Source: Catenibacterium mitsuoka_A
GTDB taxonomy: Bacteria; Bacillota_I; Bacilli_A; Erysipelotrichales; Coprobacillaceae
Strand: one strand, 5' to 3'
Length of the DNA stretch: 9,643 nucleotides
Assembly: GCF_964259225.1 (NCBI RefSeq)
Contig: NZ_CAXVKN010000077.1
Below, in pieces: positions 6,740 through 9,643 of this stretch. The notes beneath the pieces are model-generated. The model was not told the DNA's origin. It was given only the letters and a program-made list of their open reading frames with translations, and ran no database searches. The number at the start of each line of letters is the position of its first letter. Position 1 is the stretch's first letter. The position numbers and the translations under genes are program-made.

Positions 6740-8042
6740 ATGCATGTTTATATAAGTATGTGATTGAAAGTGGTGGTAATTCTAATTCTCCATTATAATC
6801 CACCATTTCTCCACTCATCAAATCCTGATAAGAACCATGTTCAATAGGTGGATAGATTGTATAAGGTGCATCATCAATATTAAGTGCGACCACAATCTTT
6901 TCTCCTTCATAATTTCTTTCTAATACGTACTGTTTATTAGTAAGAACTAAATCCTTATAGTCTCCTAGTGTGAGTGCTTTATGTCCTCTACGCATATGAA
7001 TATATTTTGATACTAAATCAGATAATTCGTTAGGTTGAGGTGCATCGAGTTCTGGACGAAGTGGTGCATCAGTGACTCCTTGAATCTTTTCACCTTTAAT
7101 ACCCCATTCTGAACCATAATAAATACATGGAATACCAGGAACTGCCATGAGTAAGCCAAATACTAATGGAAGTTTTCTTTCATCAGTTAATGTACTAGAT
7201 ATTCTATTCACATCATGGTTATCTACAAATGTGAGTAAATCTCTACCTCTATACATATCCATCGCATTTCTCTTTAATGTATGGGCACATTCAAACATAT
7301 TCAAAGAGTTAAATGAAGACCAGAATGCTTTATATGATGGATAATCAGTGATTGCATCTAGTTTAGCTTCTGTATACATGTAACCTGCATTATCACCTAA
7401 TACTTCTCCTAACATAAAGAAATCCTGTTTTAAACTCTTACAATGATCACTCAACATCGCCATAAACCATCTAGGTAATGAATAAGCGACGTCTAGTCTT
7501 AAACCATCAATATTAAAACACTTAATCCAGTAATCGACTGCATCTAGTAAATAATGTTGGACATCTGGGTTATCTAGGTTTAATTTCACAAGTTCATAAT
7601 GACCTTCCCATCCTTCATACCAGAATCCATCACCATAGCTAGAATCTCCATCAAAGTTGATATGGAACCAATTGGCATATGGGCTTGCAGGTCCTTTTTC
7701 CTGGACATCTCTAAACGCAAAAAAGCCTCTACCAACATGGTTGAATACCCCATCTAATACAACCTTAATATCATGTTCATGGAGTGTTTTACATACTTCC
7801 GCAAAATCTTCATTTGTACCTAAACGCGTATCGATGAGATTATAGTCACGCGTATCATAGCCATGAGAATCACTGTTGAATACAGGATTGAAATACACAG
7901 CACCTATTCCTAATTCTTGTAGATAAGGGACAAAGTCCTTGATTTTTAAAATACGATGAGCCTGGATGTCATCATTTACTTCAGGCGCACCACAAAGTCC
8001 TAGTGGGCAAATCTGATAAAATACTGTTTCTTGATACCACAC
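6738..8042 (-). CDS. Intracellular GH13 alpha-amylase / neopullulanase-like glycoside hydrolase
   Basis: About 434 residues from the chosen GTG: a (beta/alpha)8 barrel plus a C-terminal beta domain. GH13 conserved regions are visible: region I DGVFNHVG (97-104), a region V-like VKLNL (152-156), region II GLRLDVAYS with nucleophile Asp184, region III GEV with general acid Glu213, and region IV FVDNHDVNR with transition-state stabiliser Asp277. There is no signal peptide and no N-terminal CBM34-type domain, so it should cleave imported malto-oligosaccharides or glycogen-derived glucans in the cytosol. The region V sequence favours the neopullulanase/cyclomaltodextrinase side of the family; the exact substrate is not fixed. 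The first in-frame GTG (8051) lies 1 base from the AGAAAGGA ribosome site, too close. GTG 8042, 10 bases away, gives the usual family beginning (M)WYQETVFYQI. It has its own promoter upstream, and tex follows. Confidence 0.9.
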   Translation of the reverse strand: MWYQETVFYQICPLGLCGAPEVNDDIQAHRILKIKDFVPYLQELGIGAVYFNPVFNSDSHGYDTRDYNLIDTRLGTNEDFAEVCKTLHEHDIKVVLDGVFNHVGRGFFAFRDVQEKGPASPYANWFHINFDGDSSYGDGFWYEGWEGHYELVKLNLDNPDVQHYLLDAVDYWIKCFNIDGLRLDVAYSLPRWFMAMLSDHCKSLKQDFFMLGEVLGDNAGYMYTEAKLDAITDYPSYKAFWSSFNSLNMFECAHTLKRNAMDMYRGRDLLTFVDNHDVNRISSTLTDERKLPLVFGLLMAVPGIPCIYYGSEWGIKGEKIQGVTDAPLRPELDAPQPNELSDLVSKYIHMRRGHKALTLGDYKDLVLTNKQYVLERNYEGEKIVVALNIDDAPYTIYPPIEHGSYQDLMSGEMVDYNGELELPPLSITYLYKHA

Positions 8043-8052
8043 AATTAACACT

Positions 8053-8060
8053 TCCTTTCT
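8053..8060 (-). promoter_or_regulatory. Ribosome binding site favouring the amylase start at 8042
   Basis: AGAAAGGA on the minus strand. It is 1 base from GTG 8051 and 10 bases from GTG 8042; only the second spacing permits normal initiation. Confidence 0.6.
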
Positions 8061-8067
8061 GTTTACT

Positions 8068-8096
8068 ATTATACTTCATTTTTATGTGCTATCCAA
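8068..8096 (-). promoter_or_regulatory. Promoter of the amylase gene
   Basis: A -35 of TTGGAT (8096-8091) and a consensus -10 TATAAT (8073-8068), separated by exactly 17 bp. The predicted start is near 8061, giving a leader of about 19 bases before GTG 8042. I see no obvious catabolite (cre) operator. Confidence 0.65.
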
Positions 8097-8162
8097 TCTA
8101 TTTATATTATTAGCAACTTACATTTATGCATTTACTATTTATTTACAAACATTCTAAATGTA

Positions 8163-8438
8163 TTATTGTATATATCGATTATGCTCAGGGTCATAGTCGT
8201 TCAATAATAGTTCTATCTTGTCTTCATCATAGCCAAGATAAACATATAAAACATATATAAGTAAATCTTTAAGCTGCTCATGAATGTTTGTACCAAAGTA
8301 TAGACGTAATATCTTCTCACAGCTTAACGCAAAGCCTAATATATCTTCAGTATTCTTATAGTCTTCATATATATGATCAATCATCCATCCCATTTCTTCG
8401 TTAAGTGATTCTTTGAGTATGTTATAGAATTGTTCCAT
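8163..8438 (-). CDS. Unrecognised small acidic protein, partner of the Panacea-domain protein
   Basis: A 91-residue protein that I do not recognise. It is strongly acidic (19 Asp/Glu against 7 Lys/Arg) and rich in tyrosine. Predicted helices are an N-terminal amphipathic one (about 2-28), one at 31-48, and a hydrophobic one at 53-70 (HEQLKDLLIYVLYVYLGY) that is borderline for a membrane segment, then an acidic tail (DYDPEHNRYIQ). There is no signal peptide and no recognisable nuclease, Fic or transferase motif. The start is clear: ATG one base after the stop of the upstream gene (TAATATG), with AAGAGG 7 bases before it, itself inside the last codons of that gene. Translation is therefore coupled. 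Being second in an operon with a Panacea-type antitoxin makes it a candidate toxin, but its acidity would also fit an accessory or inhibitor protein. No strong terminator follows; only a weak ACATT/AATGT hairpin near 8150. Confidence 0.75.
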   Translation of the reverse strand: MEQFYNILKESLNEEMGWMIDHIYEDYKNTEDILGFALSCEKILRLYFGTNIHEQLKDLLIYVLYVYLGYDEDKIELLLNDYDPEHNRYIQ

Positions 8439-8439
8439 A

Positions 8440-9138
8440 TTAGTGCCTCTTGAAATAGTTTTGAATATCTTCTGCAGGAATAATGGTTATTTCCCCTTCT
8501 TTATAATTATTCTTCCATGGTCCTGTTTTAGTGAGTGTTATAAGTGTTTTTAAAGGGTAACGAGAGAATGTATTGAGGATTTCATCTATGTATTCCTTCT
8601 TATTTTCATCTAAATCTAAATAAGCATCTTCAATGATCTTATAACGCATATCATCTTGTACTCTAAATGGGAATGTAGAGAATAAGTGATAGACATCAGG
8701 ATAGATGACACCTTGCTTCCATGCTTCACAATGTTCATGAAAGAGTGGCTGTGGATAGGAATAAGCCTGTATGAAGTAAAGATAGGATTCTAATTGCATA
8801 GGTGTGAGTTCTTCTAGTGTATAAAAGAGATAAGAAATCACCTGCAAGATTTCTTTTGAACAAGAGAATTGTGATTTAAGAGTAAGACATCTATTGATTG
8901 CCTTTTTAAAGGCTGGTCCCATCTTTTCATGGTTCTTATTCACTAAACCCATCATATAGTCTATATCACATAGTGCATTGTGAATAACTTGTGCATAGTC
9001 AGGATGAGGGGTGCTTCCCTGTAAATATCTTGTAATAGTGACTTCTCCAAAGCCTAAAGCATAAGATAATGGTGCTTTACCGAGATGATAGAGAGACATA
9101 AGGGCTTCTATTTCTTCTTGTATTCTTGTTTTACACAT
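8440..9138 (-). CDS. HTH regulator with Panacea (SocA/DUF4065) domain, probable antitoxin
   Basis: A 232-residue protein. Residues about 10-60 form an XRE-type helix-turn-helix with the recognition segment LGFGEVTITRYLQG (about 28-41), close to the HTH of MqsA/YgiT-like antitoxins. Residues about 106-215 match the Panacea domain (also SocA-like, DUF4065, GepA): LESYLYFIQAYSYPQPLF, then CEAWKQGVIYPDVYHLF, and LTKTGPW at about 202-208. Panacea proteins are documented as promiscuous antitoxins (PanA) that neutralise unrelated neighbouring toxins; the HTH suggests it also represses its own operon. Upstream in-frame GTG 9156 lies 4 bases from the -10 box with no ribosome site. ATG 9138 has GAAGGTG 6 bases upstream and was chosen. 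The 91-residue gene follows after one base. A phage-type regulator without toxin is the main alternative. Confidence 0.85.
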   Translation of the reverse strand: MCKTRIQEEIEALMSLYHLGKAPLSYALGFGEVTITRYLQGSTPHPDYAQVIHNALCDIDYMMGLVNKNHEKMGPAFKKAINRCLTLKSQFSCSKEILQVISYLFYTLEELTPMQLESYLYFIQAYSYPQPLFHEHCEAWKQGVIYPDVYHLFSTFPFRVQDDMRYKIIEDAYLDLDENKKEYIDEILNTFSRYPLKTLITLTKTGPWKNNYKEGEITIIPAEDIQNYFKRH

Positions 9139-9144
9139 CTTATT

Positions 9145-9151
9145 CACCTTC
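9145..9151 (-). promoter_or_regulatory. Ribosome binding site that fixes the Panacea gene start at 9138
   Basis: GAAGGTG on the minus strand, 6 bases before ATG 9138. The upstream GTG at 9156 would start at about the transcription start itself. Confidence 0.7.
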
Positions 9152-9160
9152 TTCACACTT

Positions 9161-9189
9161 ATTATAGCATATGATAGACTTTTTAGAAA
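9161..9189 (-). promoter_or_regulatory. Promoter of the Panacea operon
   Basis: Extended -10 TGC-TATAAT (9169-9161 on the minus strand) with a poor -35 (TTTCTA, 9189-9184) at 17 bp. Transcription should start near 9154, giving a leader of about 16 bases. The promoter lies within the inverted repeat at 9167-9203. Confidence 0.7.
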
Positions 9190-9203
9190 TATCTATCATA
9201 TGC
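9167..9203. promoter_or_regulatory. Perfect 12-bp inverted repeat, likely operator of the Panacea operon
   Basis: GCATATGATAGA (9167-9178) and its exact reverse complement TCTATCATATGC (9192-9203) are separated by 13 bases. The arms flank the weak -35, and the inner one ends at the edge of the -10. Because it lies upstream of the predicted transcript start, it is best read as a DNA site for a dimeric repressor, most simply the HTH protein encoded downstream. A short-stem RNA from upstream read-through is less likely. Confidence 0.65.
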
Positions 9204-9212
9204 ATTAAAACA

Positions 9213-9248
9213 AAGAAAAAAGTGCATATTATTGTGAATATGCACTTT
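9213..9248 (-). terminator. Terminator upstream of the Panacea operon
   Basis: A 12-bp stem (9219-9230 with 9237-9248; core AGTGCATATT / AATATGCACT) with a 6-base loop. On the minus strand it is followed by TTTC-rich sequence. It ends transcription coming from the 46-codon frame and the IS element; that frame's TAA (9229-9231) lies at the loop edge. Confidence 0.75.
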
Positions 9249-9369
9249 CCTGTGTGAAGAGATTTTCTATCTCCACCAACATGTTCCCAAATTCATTGAG
9301 CTTTATATAAAGCTCATCATCGTCAATATTCATAACGATTTCGTTTTGTCTGATCCTCGCATCATGCAT
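9229..9369 (-). pseudogene. 46-codon open frame, probable 3' remnant of a gene cut by the IS element
   Basis: An open frame of 46 codons beginning MHDARIRQNEIVMNIDDDEL and ending QESAYSQ. It is acidic with a probable C-terminal helix (ELYIKLNEFGNMLVEIENLF), and I recognise no family. It starts just 9 bases past the GC-rich hairpin at the end of the IS605-like element, and an in-frame stop lies upstream inside that element, so the sequence before the ATG is foreign. A good terminator overlaps its stop codon, as expected for a genuine gene end. GGGAG from the element's hairpin arm sits 7 bases before the ATG and could act as a ribosome site, although it would be paired in the hairpin. It may be a remnant or a small re-started gene; it could also be chance. 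Confidence 0.4.
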
Positions 9370-9376
9370 CTGACTA

Positions 9377-9568
9377 CTCCCACGGGCAAGCCCGTGGGGT
9401 TCTTACTATCAAGTTTAGCTTGTAATCGTACATCATTTTCAGACTTTGGAATACAAGTATAAATCTATTTGAGTAAGAACTTCTATTACCAAGCAGTCCA
9501 ACAACCACATTAACGGTAAATTTCTATCTTACGATATGGAAGTATAATCAATCTCCCTTATGTTTATT
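9377..9568 (-). ncRNA. Candidate TnpB guide RNA (omega RNA / reRNA) scaffold
   Basis: The stretch lies between the TnpB-like stop and the element's end, where such RNAs are encoded. On the minus strand it can fold into several perfect stems: TATC-GTAA-GATA (about 9535-9524, a GNRA loop), TTACC (9519-9515) with GGTAA (9490-9486), GTTCTTACT (9480-9472) with AGTAAGAAC (9407-9399), nested CTTGTA (9457-9452) with TACAAG (9424-9419), and a final 8-bp hairpin CCCACGGG / CCCGTGGG (9398-9379). In known systems the guide follows the last hairpin, which here would be the sequence from about 9376 downward. The 5' end of the RNA is not defined by the sequence; it often lies inside tnpB. Confidence 0.55.
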
Positions 9569-9643
9569 TTATACTATTTTGATTCCACTATTCAATACTT
9601 TGATTCTATTAATCTTAATTCTTTTAATTAAGGCTTCTTCCTT
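9569..9643 (-). CDS. C-terminal end of a TnpB-like protein (partial at window edge)
   Basis: The last 24 codons, open to the window edge, read KEEALIKRIKIN then RIKVLNSGIKIV and stop. The end IN-x-x-x-x-LNSGIKIV resembles the C-terminus of TnpB/OrfB proteins (IN-A-A-x-N-ILNEGIRIL type), though the Asp of the usual DRDINA motif is not seen in this frame, so the copy may be degenerate or the match fortuitous. The downstream hairpin-rich region supports the TnpB reading. TnpB is an RNA-guided DNA nuclease that helps its transposon persist at the donor site. Confidence 0.45.
   Translation of the reverse strand, partial: KEEALIKRIKINRIKVLNSGIKIV

Larger units (their letters stand above)
9370..9643 (-). 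mobile_element. Right end of an IS200/IS605-type (TnpB) element, partial
   Basis: The minus strand shows, in order, a TnpB-like C-terminal coding end (9643-9569), about 190 bases of non-coding structured sequence, and a GC-rich terminal hairpin (9379-9398) in otherwise AT-rich DNA. The hairpin and its flank, AAGAACCCC ... GTGGGAG, resemble the right ends of Firmicute IS605-group elements, which lack inverted terminal repeats and carry subterminal hairpins. The exact cleavage point is not certain; it should fall a few bases after the hairpin, near 9370-9376. The rest of the element, and any TnpA gene, lie beyond the window. Confidence 0.65.

Noticed and set aside
6747..6752. TATAAA as a -10 box for tex inside the amylase 3' end
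   Set aside because: No -35 or TG extension at a suitable distance; a start here would also still include the hairpin.
6738..8042. Secreted amylase
   Set aside because: The N-terminus goes straight into the catalytic barrel (WYQETVFYQI) with no signal peptide.
9139..9156. Longer Panacea protein beginning at GTG 9156
   Set aside because: The GTG is only 4 bases from the TATAAT box and would be at or before the transcript start; ATG 9138 has a good ribosome site.
9379..9398. GC-rich hairpin as an ordinary intrinsic terminator
   Set aside because: Neither strand has a T run after it (GAGTAG on minus, GTTCTT on plus), and its context fits an IS605-type end.

Overview
The window is AT-rich, densely packed DNA with strong AGGAGG-type ribosome sites and short 5' leaders. 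Genes such as murI, a GNAT protein with a YoaP-type tail and a phasin-like/UbiB pair point to a low-GC Firmicute, plausibly an anaerobic gut Erysipelotrichia-type bacterium. The phylum is well supported by gene content and style; the class is an inference. Almost everything reads on the minus strand; the exception is one two-gene plus-strand operon.

Minus-strand genes at 100-2620 are a membrane-anchored HtrA-like protease without a PDZ domain, a GNAT acetyltransferase with a C-terminal YoaP-like domain, and glutamate racemase (murI). A short divergent promoter region (2621-2734) separates murI from the plus-strand operon of a small phasin-like coiled-coil protein and a UbiB/AarF atypical kinase, whose reading frames overlap. 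A bidirectional terminator (4517-4551) closes that operon and, from the other side, the tex gene. Upstream of tex on the minus strand is an intracellular GH13 alpha-amylase/neopullulanase-like enzyme (6738-8042).

From 8163 to the end the window becomes accessory. A two-gene operon encodes a HTH plus Panacea (SocA/DUF4065) regulator or antitoxin, followed one base later by a very acidic, unrecognised 91-residue protein. Its promoter is bracketed by a perfect 12-bp inverted repeat that looks like an autoregulatory operator. This is the best candidate for an undescribed system here: a Panacea-type toxin-antitoxin or related defence module with an unknown partner.

Upstream of it lies the end of an IS200/IS605-type element: the probable last 24 codons of a TnpB-like nuclease, then about 190 bases of structured non-coding sequence ending in a GC-rich hairpin. 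This is the expected place and form of a TnpB guide RNA (omega RNA / reRNA). The sequence just past the hairpin, which would be the guide, runs into a 46-codon open frame that may be the 3' remnant of an interrupted gene.

A recurring local trait is terminator-like hairpins that overlap stop codons and abut the ribosome site of the next gene (murI/GNAT, amylase/tex). Several upstream in-frame ATG or GTG codons fall inside or next to -10 boxes, so I moved four gene starts downstream.
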